From assembly GCF_001653235.2 (NCBI RefSeq), contig NC_035790.1:4960001-5024000 (forward strand): a stretch of 64,000 bases of DNA. Reading direction: 5' to 3'. Shown here piece by piece: positions 11,459 through 24,246 of the stretch. The stretch is from Pochonia chlamydosporia 170. Taxonomy: Eukaryota; Ascomycota; Sordariomycetes; Hypocreales; Clavicipitaceae. The translations under genes were made by a program, and so were the position numbers. The notes under the pieces were generated by a model that was given only the letters and a program-made list of their open reading frames with translations, was not told the DNA's origin and searched no databases. Each line of letters opens with the position of its first letter. Position 1 is the first letter of the stretch.

Positions 11459-13270
11459 TGTAAGTGGCAACAACAATCTAAACTCGGGTGTTCTCCTTGA
11501 GAAGGCCAAGTCGTATACTTAGTCGCTGCCACACTTTTCCAATGCGAAGTACCTCCCTCTCTTGGCGTCGTGGGAAAGACTTGGCTGTTGCCAGGGAGGC
11601 GTGGGCAACTTGAGAGGCTTACAACAAGTTTCGGTGTAAGTCAACAAGCAACGAATTTAAAGAAATGGCAGCCCGGTCGACAAAGATTGCCCACAGGGAA
11701 GGCAAACTTTGAAGATTTCGGTATAAAAACGACAGTATACGGGGCTTATGCCTCCCCTGTGAAATGGAAGGGTTGTGGAAGAAGGAAACGAGAAACAGAC
11801 CATGCACGACAGCTTGAAATCATTTAACAGGAAAAAAATATAATGGAGGGTCGGGGATTCCCCACCGAACAAACTAATACTACAATAGGATGTCCGGACG
11901 AGTGAGTAGTTATTGTGGATGCATGCGTGGATATGGACGTGGACATGCACAAGGACATGATGGATGTGGGGGAACGTTCAGCTATCCTTGAAGCAGACTA
12001 CTCAGCGGGCAAGAAGAGCATGGGCAGATTCTGAAGAGTCAAAGCTTGGTGGTTTGCCCTGACTAACGAATCATGAATATTCGGTACAGACAGACTTGAC
12101 CCCATTTCCAGCAATTTTTTTGTCTTGGCAACCCCATCGCTAATGTTGAGTGCACCGCCCTTTTGCAAGGCCGAAGTCGCGAGCGAGCGAGCTAAGACGA
12201 GGATTGTCCCCCCAATCAGGCAAACTTTGGCTTTTCCCCCGGTGGCCGTATTACCAAGCAACGGGAGGAGGACCAGAAGGAGAGGACAGAGAGAAGAGAG
12301 CGGAGACGTTGAACGAGCTGAGCCGGCTTCACAACGGAGGAGAGAGACTTTTGACGACGGAAATAAAAGCGGGACCCGCGGCCAACAGCAAAAAGACACT
12401 AGTGAGTGAATGATGAGTTGTGTGGTTCGGAGCAGTTTCAACAAAGAACAAAGACCACAGTCTGCGGTCCACACCTTGGCGAAAATGGGGCGAAGATGGA
12501 GAAGAAGCAGACGAAGCACGGGCGTCGAGATGGATATTGCTTGCAGATTATTGTAAGTGCATGTCGATGACTATCCGCTTCATCAGTACGGAGTAGAATC
12601 GTCAGCGATGACCATTTCAATGTGGTACGTGTGTTGTTCTGTAAGGAAGTCCTCAGAGTTGAAGCTCACGTATACCAGAGGCATTGCCAATTTTGATCAA
12701 GAATAGCCTATTGGATAGCCTAGTTAGTTCTCAGGCAGAGCCACTCTCCATCATCTTCACGCAAAGCCGCATGTCTGAGATATTGTGAGTCATTCGGAGA
12801 ACGCATGGAAACGTGGAGACATTGAACAAAGGGGAAAGGACAATGCCGATTACTTGAGTACCACACTGCATTCCGCTTGGCTGGGCTTGCTGGGCCAGGT
12901 GGCTAGTGACACAGATACATGGGATCGGTCTGTAGAGCCCAGTTCTATTCAGGCAAAGAGCTTCGTTGGTTTGCATGTTGTCCTGCGAGTGTGTGAGTCT
13001 GTGTCTGTCTGTGCAATGGCAATTGCCATGCCATGCGCGAAACACCAGACCAACGGCGTACAAAGATGAAGATGAATGGCCCAGGCATGGCTACTCCGTA
13101 CCTCTGCTAAATTCCCAATCCAGACACCAGCCACCAGCCTCAAGTGTCCCGGTCTCAGTTGCAGGCTGAATATTGCCAAAGCAAACGACGTCTGGTGGCT
13201 TGAATTTATAGTGCTGACATTGAACGCCACGCGGTTGAACTGCGGGAGGAGAGCACCAGACTTGATGTGG

Positions 13271-13300
13271 AGGAGAGACAAGGAGAGACAAGGAGAGACA
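13271..13300. repeat. Three perfect copies of a 10-bp unit (AGGAGAGACA)
   Basis: Direct reading shows three back-to-back AGGAGAGACA units. A small minisatellite in non-coding DNA. Confidence 0.95.
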
Positions 13301-14620
13301 ATCTGGGGTGCAATTCGACCGGATGGCGCCTACATTGCTCAATTCATCCAGATGTCCTCAGCTTGCCTAGCTCGTGCTGCAGATTGAGTTAGGGTCGAGT
13401 CAACTTGGTGGCAGAAATCAGAAAGCCCCAGTGTGAAGGTCGCTGCGGGAATCAATTCAACATTGAACAAGGATCCTGGCCAAATGGCAAATGCTAGTGA
13501 CCTAGCCGGAAGGTGCACCCGGCAGGCAGTCTTTCCATGTCTCTAAGGACTCAACTCTCGGATTGTCATCCCACACGGAAGCTCCTTCCATGCCAATGTT
13601 GACCCGCCAGGCAAATACGGCTGGGAGCAAATCATGACCGAAAAGCAGGCCATTCCCACTTTACGCCCGAAAATCCGCGACCAGGCACTGCATGTCTCAT
13701 GCACACCATTTGCTGGAACGAATACAACATCACCTTGTACAACATTCCACAATGGATCAATGACTTGCATTTGTCGCATCTTTGGATACGGTGGTCGTTT
13801 GAGGCCAAATGATTGACGCAGTATGTCTATCCAGATCCGATGAAACGTTGAAGCAGCAAGGCACTGACTTGTCTGCTTGACACAGCCACATATGCATAGT
13901 CAAATTGCCGCAAACATGAGAGTCTTCGTTGTGTTGATCGATATAAAGTCGTACCGGACTGTTTAACAACACAAAGTATGCGCCAATTTGCTGCGTTGCG
14001 TAATGCAGAATCTTACCTAAGTACCCTGCAAACGTATATGCCTCGTCTGCAGGGCCTTCTAAAGGATGCATGTACAAGGGCAATGCGATGCGTATCTTGA
14101 CATGTCATCTTGCTGCCTTGATAAAAAGCACTATATAGGTGCTCTTGGAAGTGATACACGTCACAATGACCGTGGCTCCATCCCAATTGAACCTGCAGAT
14201 GTTCATGTTTCCAGATAGCCCTCTTGATTCACACAAATTTCCAACGTCTAGTATTCTCTTCAATTTTCCATAAAGACAAATAATGATCTTCTCTTGCCAA
14301 GAGTATCCAGCCATTGTAAATGTGTAGTGTGTAGCCGTCTCATTCATCTCAAATACGAAACTCCTTTCCTTGACAAACATTCTGATATGAATACATGTGT
14401 ATCAATATGGGCCAGGGCCAAACAATCGTAATATTCGCACAAGTCTGCCGCTATTATTCATTCCAAATAGTGTATATTTGGCGCATGACAGCGATACGTG
14501 GGAGGACAACCAGATCTCAGTTCAAACCCATTGAGTCTGGAATTCAGACTCGATTCGTAAATCCACTGGATAAATGTGAATGCCTGTCTAATACTATGCA
14601 ACACTATCATGCTTCTTGCA

Positions 14621-14630
14621 TACCTAGGTA
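14621..14630. repeat. TACCTAGGTA palindrome, copy 1
   Basis: Perfect 10-bp palindrome also found at 30747-30756 and 32833-32842, always in non-coding DNA. Confidence 0.9.
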
Positions 14631-15214
14631 TGTAACCAATACTGCGCATTGTCATGCCCATAGTTTCGAAATCACTATACAAAAATCTACACTTCAATGA
14701 TGAACGGAGACATTCGCGGACGCAAGGTGCCTAATTCTGTTTCATTATTCTGCTAGCCTAGTACTACAAATATTCGACTCGCTCCCAAACGCCTGAAATG
14801 ACCCGGATAGCATATCCAGAAGACAGTAAGATCGATCCCTCCCGATGAGCCTGCTTGAAATCGAGTTCTAGGTTCGAAGTCTAAGTCGTGGAATCCCGTG
14901 GGGTTAGGCGCTTGAAATGCCCAAGGACACGAGTTGCTACAATCAGAGAAGCAGTTCTGCATTATCATGCCACACTTGTAGCAGTTGTTATTAGATTTCT
15001 GCCGCTCCCCGTTCTAGGTCCTTAGACACGCATACTCTGTTTCCAAGATTTCGCCACGAACCACACCTTTCAGCGTACAGCATACCCCAAGCATTTGACA
15101 CCACGAACTTGTCTCTACCTTGGACAAATCCTCACAAGTAACGTGACCTTTGCGAGTGAGTTGGTGATTTGGGCTCTTGACAGCTAGCCTTGTTGCATTT
15201 GCCAGCATCGCCCG

Positions 15215-16393
15215 TCACACTTTTTCGAAGATATACATCTCCACCGATTCGGATTCCCGTCCCAAGACAGGAAGCGAAAGGACCTGCTTCTCCTGCGTAA
15301 CCCAATCCTCTGCAGCCATGAGCTTAAAGAACTCCATCTCCGACGCATGACGCGGCTTCATCGCAATAAAGACCTTTGTCGAGAACTTCTCCTCATCGTC
15401 GGTAAATTCCGTATTCACGCGGTGAATAGCCGACAGCGAGTCCACCAGGGCAGGAAGCATGTCAACGTTGTAGGTGCAGTCGCTAAGCATGATGAGATCC
15501 CATCGACGGTCCTGGAATCGTCGTCCAAACTTGCCCTCCTTGGCTCGATTCCAGTCCATATTCTCGTACATGACTTGTGCGCGACCGAGATCCGATCCAG
15601 AGTGCTGCTGACGCAGGAGCGCCATGTTAGAGCGCACTCTACGTTCAGCCTCCTCCAGATCCGTCATCAAGATGGTGCACTCGCCCAGGCCGCGCGGGTA
15701 CACGGCATACAGGCCCAGCCCAAGGATCCCGACACCGCAGCCCAGTTCCAGGACATTGACCTCCCGACTGTTCAGAATGCTGAGAAGCTTCCTCATGCAA
15801 GGGTGCTTGCTGGTTTCAAGGTCGGGGAATCTGTAGGCGCCGACCATGGCACAAAGCGAGACGACACCCGCATCCCAGACGTGACGGGCGATGCTGTCAC
15901 CGAATTCTTCCTGTATCTCAAGATACTGGGGCTCATACTGGCCGCTCAGGAGGATGCGGCGCGTCGAGACATCATCGTCTGCTTCGGGGCCACTCATACC
16001 CACCCACACTGGCATGATGAGGCCGTCGGTGGGCTGGATAGAGGAGCGTAGGATGTTCTTAACCTCGTCGCCTAGGAGGCCAGACTCGGGGCTGATGCAT
16101 ATTTCTACGGATTGCCCACTCTGAAAGGCTTGTTGAATCTCGGGGGGAAACTCGAAAATAGGCTTGCAAACCCGCCTGCCGGCTTGCCATTTTAGTGCTC
16201 CTTTTTCGGAGAGACGACAGGCCGGATCTCCTGATACGGAGAGGACATGTGCTGTGACGACCAGGTCGATTGGTTCGTCTGGCGATAGAAACGAGTCTCC
16301 GAGATCGGTTGTGATTGTGAATACCAGCTCTGTCTGCATGGAGTCATTCGTGACAGTCATGCGCGGAGCGCGCAGCAGGCGAATGTAATGCAT
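15215..16393 (-). CDS. Methyltransf_16-type SAM-dependent protein methyltransferase
   Basis: Single-exon, 392 residues. A Rossmann-like methyltransferase domain occupies the C-terminal half: motif I VLELGCGVGILGL (about 214-226), an acidic post-I strand with MTDLEEA (about 243-249), and the DCTYN tetrad-like motif (about 305-309) that in the METTL21/EEF-KMT group replaces the (D/E)XX(Y/F) signature. The residues HVWDAGVVSLCAMVG just before motif I also fit this group. The N-terminal 150 residues, beginning MHYIRLLRAPR, form an extra region found in fungal members and include two polar hydrophobic-poor stretches. Members methylate lysines of translation factors, chaperones or histones; the substrate here cannot be read. 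No targeting signal seen. Confidence 0.88.
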   Translation of the reverse strand: MHYIRLLRAPRMTVTNDSMQTELVFTITTDLGDSFLSPDEPIDLVVTAHVLSVSGDPACRLSEKGALKWQAGRRVCKPIFEFPPEIQQAFQSGQSVEICISPESGLLGDEVKNILRSSIQPTDGLIMPVWVGMSGPEADDDVSTRRILLSGQYEPQYLEIQEEFGDSIARHVWDAGVVSLCAMVGAYRFPDLETSKHPCMRKLLSILNSREVNVLELGCGVGILGLGLYAVYPRGLGECTILMTDLEEAERRVRSNMALLRQQHSGSDLGRAQVMYENMDWNRAKEGKFGRRFQDRRWDLIMLSDCTYNVDMLPALVDSLSAIHRVNTEFTDDEEKFSTKVFIAMKPRHASEMEFFKLMAAEDWVTQEKQVLSLPVLGRESESVEMYIFEKV

Positions 16394-17184
16394 GTTGTTG
16401 CTGGAGGTTGTTCTTGATGGTCGAGTGAGCTGGGAGTTTGGTGATGTGCTGATTCCTTCACCAGGGAGCAGAAGTGCGGGTGGAAGAAAAGTGTCTCCAG
16501 GACATTATTAGGTTTGGGAGAATTGCGTATTATATATTCCGAGGCCAAGCGTTGAACACGCCATGAATGAATGCTTGATGAAAGTGTGTTGGTGATTAGG
16601 TTTTCGATGCAGTGAATTTCAGTTTCGCGTACTGAAACTTTGACCTTGAAATTTAGGTGGATTGCCACGACGATTATCTGCAGCCGTTTTCGGCTTAGTC
16701 ATGCTGGACCTCGAGCTCCCAGTGCCGCCATGTGGCATTGCACTCAAATGTCGACTTCAAGGTTGCTAGTCGCGGCACCTGGGTGGCTACATCGCGTTGT
16801 GAGAGCAAATCATAAAATGCAAGCATGCTTTGAATATGCATGGAAGAGCCCTCGACTCACCTCTAAATTGAACTTGATGACTGATCGTGCAAGTTTCCCC
16901 CTGTCACCAACAGCTTGTGATCTGAGCCGGAGGTCTCCGCAGCTTGTGCCAGCGGTGTTCGCCGTAGTTATGGGGCACATGGCCTGCAATCGCCTGCAAT
17001 CGCCTACCCCAGACGCCTATCGCGAGTGAACTCCCCGCAAATGACAAGAACTAGTTAACGTTATCGGCCAATATCAAAAACACTCAAATACAACAAATGT
17101 CGCTCTTTTGAATCATCCAAACCCATTGAACTTACATATAACAATCCCAGAATAGCCAATCACCTCACAATCCCAACATCCAAC
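16394..17184. other. Divergent intergenic region between the methyltransferase and deaminase-like genes
   Basis: Shared 5' region of two divergently transcribed genes. No coding region supported. The last 100 bases before 17185 are CA- and AT-rich, as fungal 5' leaders often are. Confidence 0.6.
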
Positions 17185-17847
17185 ATGTCCTCCTCCACCA
17201 CGGATGCAAGCGAGCTCATCTCCACGCTCCTCAAAACAGTAGAAGACCGCATCGTCCCTCTCACCCAGAAAGGCGTCGCATCCGGCTCAAAAGTATTCGG
17301 CGCAGCAATCCTATCCCGTTCAACACTCCGTCCCCTAACCGTGGCGACCAACAATGAGAGAGTATCACCACTTCTCCACGGCGAAATCAACTGCATCCAG
17401 CAGTTCTTCACAGTAGACTACCAGGACCCTTCTGCACGTCCTGACCCCCAAAAGGACTGCATCTTCTTCGCTACCCACGAGCCGTGCAGTCTTTGCCTGA
17501 GCGGTATTGCGTGGTCCGGCTTCAACGAGTTCTACTACCTCTTCACGTATGAGGATAGCAGGGATTTGTTCTCCATCCCTTACGACATTGATATTCTGGA
17601 GTCGGTGTTTCGGGTGCAGGGCGAGGAGAGTGATGATCAGGTCAAGAAGAGGGAGCTGTATAATAGGAATAACAAGTTTTTTAAGGGAAGGTCTGTTGAG
17701 GACTTGTTGGGTGATTTGGAGTATGAGGCGGAGAGGGAGAAGTGGCGGATGGAGATTAAGAGGGTGAAGGAGTTGTACAAGTCGTTGAGTGAGACGTATC
17801 AGAAGGGGAAGAAGTCTGGGGCAGAGAGTTCTAGCGTTTGGAAATGA
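17185..17847 (+). CDS. Zinc-dependent cytidine/deoxycytidylate deaminase-like protein
   Basis: Single-exon, 220 residues. The deaminase fold's zinc site is visible: HGE (residues 65-67, His ligand and catalytic Glu) and PCSLC (100-104, two Cys ligands), with a spacing typical of the dCMP/CMP or tRNA-adenosine deaminase superfamily. Before it lies FGAAILSRSTLRPLTVATNNE, matching the family's first strands and the substrate-binding Asn. The C-terminal third is charged and predicted helical (EREKWRMEIKRVKELYKSL), an extension beyond the minimal fold that could mediate assembly. Substrate could be a free nucleotide, a base such as guanine or cytosine, or a pterin-like compound; it does not look like Tad2 or Tad3. 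No targeting signal. Confidence 0.85.
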   Translation: MSSSTTDASELISTLLKTVEDRIVPLTQKGVASGSKVFGAAILSRSTLRPLTVATNNERVSPLLHGEINCIQQFFTVDYQDPSARPDPQKDCIFFATHEPCSLCLSGIAWSGFNEFYYLFTYEDSRDLFSIPYDIDILESVFRVQGEESDDQVKKRELYNRNNKFFKGRSVEDLLGDLEYEAEREKWRMEIKRVKELYKSLSETYQKGKKSGAESSSVWK

Positions 17848-20800
17848 GGGAAATGAAGTTAAGTCAAGTGGCAACTAACTAGTTGTCGAACACTGGATGA
17901 TGGTGGTGTATTAGTGTAGAGATAGAGTTGTTCTCAGCAAAATTCGGAATTAAGTCTGTGTCCAATGACAAGCATTTGCTAGTTAGTTGCCTATACGTAA
18001 GTATACCAGTCCTCAATTCGAGTTTCCGCAGGGGTTTTGTCACAATTTCCTATACGAGGTAACCGACGCTGTAAGTAACCTGTCACTTACACAATACCTC
18101 CGCGGACTTTGACAACGACGCAATGACTGCTAAACGCTCATACTCTCGTCTCGTGCACTCTTTCATTATATAATTCAACACTAGAAGCACAATATTCATC
18201 CAAATGTACAAATAGCATACACAGTTATCACTCACTCACCAAGTCCCAACACCTCCCCAAATCATCATCCCATCACTCACCAGCCACATCAACCCAAACA
18301 CAATGCAAACCAACCCTCGCCATCTCCCTCATCAAAACCATCTGCAGACCGCCAACAATACAGGTACTCATCCCCCGCGGGCATTCGCATCCTCCACCCC
18401 TCCGCCACCATCGCCGACCCGGAGGCCAGACGCCATCTCCACACCCGGAACCACTCTTGCCGGCCGCATGCCCGAAGCTCCAGAACATCACGGAGATGAT
18501 ATGGACCTCAATTCACGCGGATTGGACCAGCCCAACTCCCCCTCTACTATTATAGCCTAAGCTGTTCTTTTGGCAGTCATCCGGACTAATGTACAGTCAG
18601 ATTTGCTGAAGGAATTGCTCATTGTCAAGACGTGTCCCGTTCTAAGAAGACTCCGCATTATGGGCGTAAGCCCGCAGCATCGCATGAGGAGTGGATGTTG
18701 TCATGCCCGCATCGATAGGTGCATAGTCATCCCGAGGAGCGGTGGCAATAGTCATGCAGCTGCCCTAGCCTCAGTGGACGCTCTCTTCTCTTACCCCTAG
18801 ATTCTTGTGTAAGCTGGAATTGTGGTCTTTGCAGCCGGGCGACACTGCACTTTCACTTTTATGGCCCCGTGTTTGTCCAACATGAATAAATGCACAATGT
18901 GGCTATCCGGGAAACACAAAGGACTACCGAAAGACTCGGCAATTTCGTCACTCATGACGGTCGAGACCTAAAAACAGCACAGAAATGAGGCTGTTCTACC
19001 TGTACGACAGGCAGCTTGAAGCCGTCGCCTCAACCGGCCGCCCCTTCATGCAAATGTTGCCGGCTTACAACCGCCGTTTGTGAAGTCCGCATAACGTGGC
19101 CGCGCCTCTCGCCCATTTGTCCTCGTGTTGACCACGCAAACAAGTTGTACAACAGGCCCGTTGCACAAAATACTACAAACTGGCCTCTCTAATTTCGCAC
19201 AACAGGTGGTTGGTTCATGCATTGCCGCAAATAGATTCCCTTCTCAGTGTGAGAGGGGGGCCGTGGAGTGATCCGTGTGTTTGAATCGCGGGCCGCAGTG
19301 CGCCTCAAGATAGCATTGAAGGCCAGGGACAAGGGGGAAGATGGATGTAAGACAATGGGCAAACAAATCTGCAGCCCACCGTTGGAGTTTGCAAATGTCC
19401 AGGTGAACAAACAAACAAAACTCAAATCGGGTCAAAATCCCTCCCTCATCGTGGTTGACGACGAGTGCCAACAGCCTTGTGCTCACTCTCCTCCACCAAA
19501 TCTGCATGACAAGCCATTTCGTCTTGAGAAAGCGTATTGCACCAGACTCCAGGATCTTATGAACAGCCTTCACTGTAACCCCAAGCTGTACGACATATTT
19601 GCAACACCCCATCGTTCTTTTGGGGGCTGTAATCACCCCATTGGCTGGTTCGCCACGAACCATGCCCGTCTTTCCCGCTCCATGACGGACGCAGACCTCT
19701 TCCTTGACATGCATATCATGCAAGCCCTTGCACATTAAGCGCCCTTTGCAACGCTGCTCTCGTTCGGTTTGGCATTTTTGGGGGCCGGGTGTGCTAAGAA
19801 ATCTGCAGACCAATCTTTCTCCACAGCCACGCACGCGAGATTTCTCGTCGTGGTGCTGGTGAGGAACCGCTGCATCCGCGAACGGTTGTGATACCCGGCT
19901 GGAGTGGACCAGACGGTTTGAGTTTGGTTGTCTGGAGGCCAAAGTCACACTGACGGTCAGCAGATACCACATCTCACGAGTATCTGGTGTGGGCGGCATG
20001 ATTCGCAGCCTCAATTCCGTACATGGGCATCCTGTTTCCATGTCGGCATAACGGGAACGCTGAGACGCCCAAATCGCCAGCTACGTAATCTTGCCTTCGC
20101 CGCTCACTTCATCGAGTAAACTCCGTGCAGCATCTTGGGATTCTCGATCCCCCTCACTGACGTGGGCCGCTGACGTTGGGTCCCTTGCAGGGAAACGTGG
20201 ATTTCTCGACCTCCGCATTTGCTAGCCGGCCAGACTACTGTAGCCAAAGCAAACCAGATTTTGATCCCTGAGCTGGAATCCTTGGAAGAGAAAAAGAGGC
20301 ATGACGACTAGAACGTCCAGTGAGGAGGGGAAGAGGGTAAGGGGGGAGTGTGCATGATCACATCACCGTCGCCAAAAGTAGTAAAGAGACTCCAACACTT
20401 GAAAGGCTGATGGTGCGGTTCGTGCGCCTCAACTGTGGTGCTAGTGCGAGTTGAGATGTTGGTTCGTCGGTTATTCTCCCCAGATGGAAGAGACTAAAGG
20501 TGAGGAGGGGGGAGGCTGGGAACAAGTGAAGAGCCAAGTTACAGGCATCATCACATTCAAATTCAAACCAGGTGACGTGATGTGACGGAACTCCAAGAAT
20601 AGAGAGAGACAAGGTCGCAGCCCGTTCGTCAAACAGGAAGGGAAGGGTGTGATTGAGGAAATCAATGTTTGTGAAATGCGGCAAGCCAAGATTTTGTCAG
20701 CTTCCAGGTCGAGTATTAGCCGCCTACGAATGACTGTGTGTGCGACAAGTTGACACCTCCAACTTCTTTTTTCATCACAAGCTTGCGTGACTTGAGTGAT

Positions 20801-22995
20801 TTGAGTGAGTCCATGTCTGGTCAATCAATCAATCCCGTCTCATCTCAGCCCCGAGTGTCACGCATCCTTTTTCACGCTCCATCTCGTCCAAACGACACTC
20901 ACAATGTGCAAAACATGTCGCAATCAGCAAACAATGTACTCCATAGCTGCAAAAAGAAAAGAAACCGCACCTTTCTTCTTCCATGCCCGCACTTGCGCCC
21001 GCTCTCGACAAGTCACAACCTTCGAATCAGTTTGCTCGCCTTCCATGTTCAATGTTCTCCGCATCAAATCAATTCATCTCAGTCCAGCTGAGAAGAGCCT
21101 CCAGCCACCCGAGACATGATGCTCCAAAAATGCAGCCACGCGCCTCTGTGGCGAATAAAACCGCACTACTTTCAGGGGTGTGTTTGCTGAACCTGCTTTT
21201 CCACCCCTGGCCTGGCCCCTTCTGCGCATGTCCCTCCTCCTCCTGGATAGGATAGCACAAAAAATAACATTTGAACTTGGCGTGCCGTCTGGTGGGTTTC
21301 AATACAACACAGTATGAGCCCTCTACACTTGGTATTGGCAAGCAAGGATGTAGTCTTTTTTTGCCATATTTACTTTTACATTGTCTCAACTCGTCTGAAC
21401 CAACTGTCTGCGAGGACGGCCCAGAGAGTGCGCCCAAGTCCAAAATGAGGAGGGTATCACGACTCAGGAGAAACGCGTTTGACTCGCGATCAGTCTATCG
21501 GCCGGCTAGCCACCTTTCACATCCCACAAGTCCGTGCTGCCCGCACACCCCACGACAAAAATGATCAAGTTGACAAAAAATAGAAAGGACAGAGAATACA
21601 ATTTTACGGAGAAAAGCAAACTGTAGAGGTGCATGTCGCTTGCATCTACCGACGGGAGTGTGATCGCCGTGCAAAGTGACCACCCGAGCGGCCATTTCAC
21701 ACCGGCAAAAGAGCACCACTGGCGGGTGCAACACCAGTATTTTCGTAGTTTTACTGCTTACAAAAGGTCCAATAAGCAAAAATATCGTGCCGACCGAGTT
21801 AGCGCCACGTTTTGTAGCAGAGAAAGTAGCCCAGTGCTGAAAGCAAGATTTGGTGAAGTTCTTCACACCATCTTGTGCGAGGCAATAAGCCCCAGGGTTG
21901 CAGTGGGTTGAGAAAACAGTGGAAGAAGTGCTCTTGTTACTTGTTGAGAAGCTGTAGATTCGGTGTTGGCTTTTGCGGCTGTTTCTCTTGACTCTTTCAA
22001 TGATGCAGACACGGTTCAGTCATTTCCACAGGCTCGCTCAGTTACTCTTGTATGACGTGAAGACTGTTTCTTGAAAGTGAACCCCGCTCGAGGGACTACC
22101 TTGGGTTGTGAATGAATTTGATGGATGCTCGAGTCACTGGGAGGTTGCACTGGGCGGGACTGCAAGGGGCGGGCCGGCGGAAACGGAAAGTCTAGCAAGA
22201 TGTGGACGGTCATATGGCCCTCTTCGCCAGGAGTCAGAAGAAATCATACCCAGGCATCGTTGGATGGAGGTTGTCTACGCGGCCAGGATGGCTGTCTGGT
22301 GTGGACATGGGGAACAAGGACACAGAGCACATTCACATTCACATTCACGCATCATGATCAAGGCAATTATGTGCGGTAGCAAACCATCCATTTTGTCTAT
22401 TCTAAAATTCGTTCCCTGCAATACGTCGCTATCCGTAACTAATCAAAAGGTATATGATATGACACACTTATCCCCTCTTCTCATCTGTGCGCAGCTTCTT
22501 CGCCTGATTCTGCGACGCTCGAAATGAAAACGTTGGGTATCTCAAGACAGTGAAAAAAACGTCCCTTGCTCCAGGTCCCTTCCACGTTTGCATTGCTGAT
22601 AGTACAGGTCGCCCATTACTTGTCTTAGTAACTTTTGTAAAAAACACAAACTCCAGGGTCGAGGATGTAGTGTCCAGGTCAAACAGAAATGAAAAAAACA
22701 AAGGGAAAAAATTATTCATCCTCGTGGGCTTGGGCCGCGTCCTTTAAATAGTCCACAGGGCTGAATGGCAAGATATATTAATGTACAGTCTCCTGGCATG
22801 TCCAATCCGGGAAATGGAGAGAGTCTCCGGAGGATTTCCGGATCCATGGTGGCATGTTTGAGAAACATAAGGAGAAAGCGGAAAGTAGACAGGAAAGAAA
22901 ATGTGGCAAGAAACGAGGGTATTCCCCGAGTCAAAGTTCCATCCTGTACGGGATTTTCCCCAAAGACTGAAGGCGATCCTATGAGGCGAGGCCAT
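17848..22995. other. 5.1 kb gene-poor region
   Basis: No gene I can support. Short open frames exist, for instance a Pro-rich 85-codon frame at 18303-18560 and a 265-codon minus-strand frame at 19244-20041, but neither shows domain-like composition and the second overlaps a long frame on the other strand. It holds an ATTCAC triplet repeat (22328-22348) and polypurine runs near 20280-20350. Confidence 0.5.
22328..22348. repeat. Three copies of ATTCAC
   Basis: Three perfect adjacent ATTCAC units preceded by CAC, in non-coding DNA. Confidence 0.9.
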
Positions 22996-24246
22996 CTAGA
23001 TGGTAGGATTGTCGATGATGTCCTGGCAGTTTGCGTCGAATCGGAGGTTGAAAAGTCTGATGCCCTGCATGAGTTTTTCCGTCTTGGCGAGCTCTCTGTC
23101 ACGGCCAAACAGAGTCAGGACAAACTCCACGCCCGAGTTCTTTCCCAAGCCTGAGCTCTTCTTCTTGGCAGCAGCCTTGAGCATGGGAGCCTCACAGGCC
23201 TTGAGGAGTGCCCGCAACTTGTCTGTGAGACGCTCACCTGCGTCGATGAACTCATTCATTAACTCTCGGTTCTCGGCACTGCGAACCTGACCGACAATCT
23301 CTTCTGCACGCTTAATCTTGCCATACAACTTGATCAGTAGGAGCCACAAATCACCGGCCATGTCAGCAATGGGCTTGTCAGACCCTTCGTGGTACACAGT
23401 CCAGTCGTAAATCCATTTACCTAGACTGTTGGCGTCGAACACACTGCCCAACAATAGGATGGGCTGTTCCTGCGGGTCCCAATTCTTAAGTGAGTACCCT
23501 TGCGGAATGCGGTGGCGACGAGCGTCGTTTTCGGTTGCCTTGGGAGTTGACGGCGGCGGCTTGGATCGCTGACTAGTGGCCATGGGCCGAACGGTTGACG
23601 GCCGTTGAGGAACCGAGGCTGATGACCGGCGAGCATGGCCGTGGCTTGTTGGTGGCCGGGTCTGTGGTGATGGCTGTGGCTGCGGAGAGTCGTAAGGTGA
23701 AGCCCGCGCATAGCTAGGATCGGCATAGTAAGAAGAGCTCTGCGGATGGTCCCCCTGATTAGTGTACCATCCCTCATCGTATATCGGAAATTGCGGAGTG
23801 TGGCGAGTCTTTGGCCGTGACTTGGCAAGGAGCACGAAAGTGCGTCCATCCACAGTCTCGATAATCTCGTCCTCGTCGGATTCTCCATAGGGAGTGGAAG
23901 CCCGGACATAGGTATACGAGTGCCGGCGATCGCGCCTGGGAGGAGTCTGATATTGGGCCGTGTGGCGGCGCGACGACGAAAAATCTTTGGCACTCACATC
24001 TACCGTACAATAGTCACCATAACTATTGTATCTCGGGGACTCCAGGTGCGTCCGGGGAGTGAGACCACCATGCTGCGAGTAGCTGCTGGCTCGCGTGTGA
24101 GCAACTCGCGTGGCGGGCCGTCGCGGAGTCGACGAGTCGAACCAGTTCGGTCGAGGAGACGGAGTGGGCGTGGCCGAAGACATGCGGGAATATTCCCACT
24201 CGTGGATCGGTGTCGATCCTGGTGTTCGTGGTGAAGGGTAGTTCAT
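22996..24246 (-). CDS. Ser/Pro/Arg-rich ascomycete protein with conserved C-terminal domain
   Basis: I choose the ATG giving MNYPSPRTPGS (416 residues); an in-frame ATG at 24336 would add 30 residues of unrelated look. The first 250 residues are low complexity: Ser, Pro, Arg, Tyr and Gln, with many SP/TP sites and a run alternating Gln and Pro (about residue 195). The last 165 residues, starting near HRIPQGYSLKNWDPQEQPILLLGSVFDANSLG, are ordered and mostly helical and carry the conserved content (KWIYDWTVYHEGS, then several helices). Proteins of this type are common in filamentous ascomycetes, sometimes labelled as plant cell-wall protein gp1-like from the Pro-rich part alone; that label is probably misleading because there is no signal peptide. 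The role is unknown. Confidence 0.8.
   Translation of the reverse strand: MNYPSPRTPGSTPIHEWEYSRMSSATPTPSPRPNWFDSSTPRRPATRVAHTRASSYSQHGGLTPRTHLESPRYNSYGDYCTVDVSAKDFSSSRRHTAQYQTPPRRDRRHSYTYVRASTPYGESDEDEIIETVDGRTFVLLAKSRPKTRHTPQFPIYDEGWYTNQGDHPQSSSYYADPSYARASPYDSPQPQPSPQTRPPTSHGHARRSSASVPQRPSTVRPMATSQRSKPPPSTPKATENDARRHRIPQGYSLKNWDPQEQPILLLGSVFDANSLGKWIYDWTVYHEGSDKPIADMAGDLWLLLIKLYGKIKRAEEIVGQVRSAENRELMNEFIDAGERLTDKLRALLKACEAPMLKAAAKKKSSGLGKNSGVEFVLTLFGRDRELAKTEKLMQGIRLFNLRFDANCQDIIDNPTI

Larger units (their letters stand above)
11459..15214. other. 3.8 kb non-coding region upstream of the ABC transporter
   Basis: No coding region supported on either strand; the longest open frames are about 170 codons or less and unlike any family I know. 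It includes the 5' region of the transporter, the 3' region of a minus-strand methyltransferase gene, a three-copy 10-bp repeat (13271-13300) and a TACCTAGGTA palindrome (14621-14630). Confidence 0.55.

Noticed and set aside
18303..18560. Pro-rich 85-codon plus-strand frame
   Set aside because: Low complexity and no conserved segment; not enough to call a gene.
19244..20041. 265-codon minus-strand open frame
   Set aside because: No family, no intron signals, no good start context, and it overlaps a 156-codon frame on the other strand; composition looks random.
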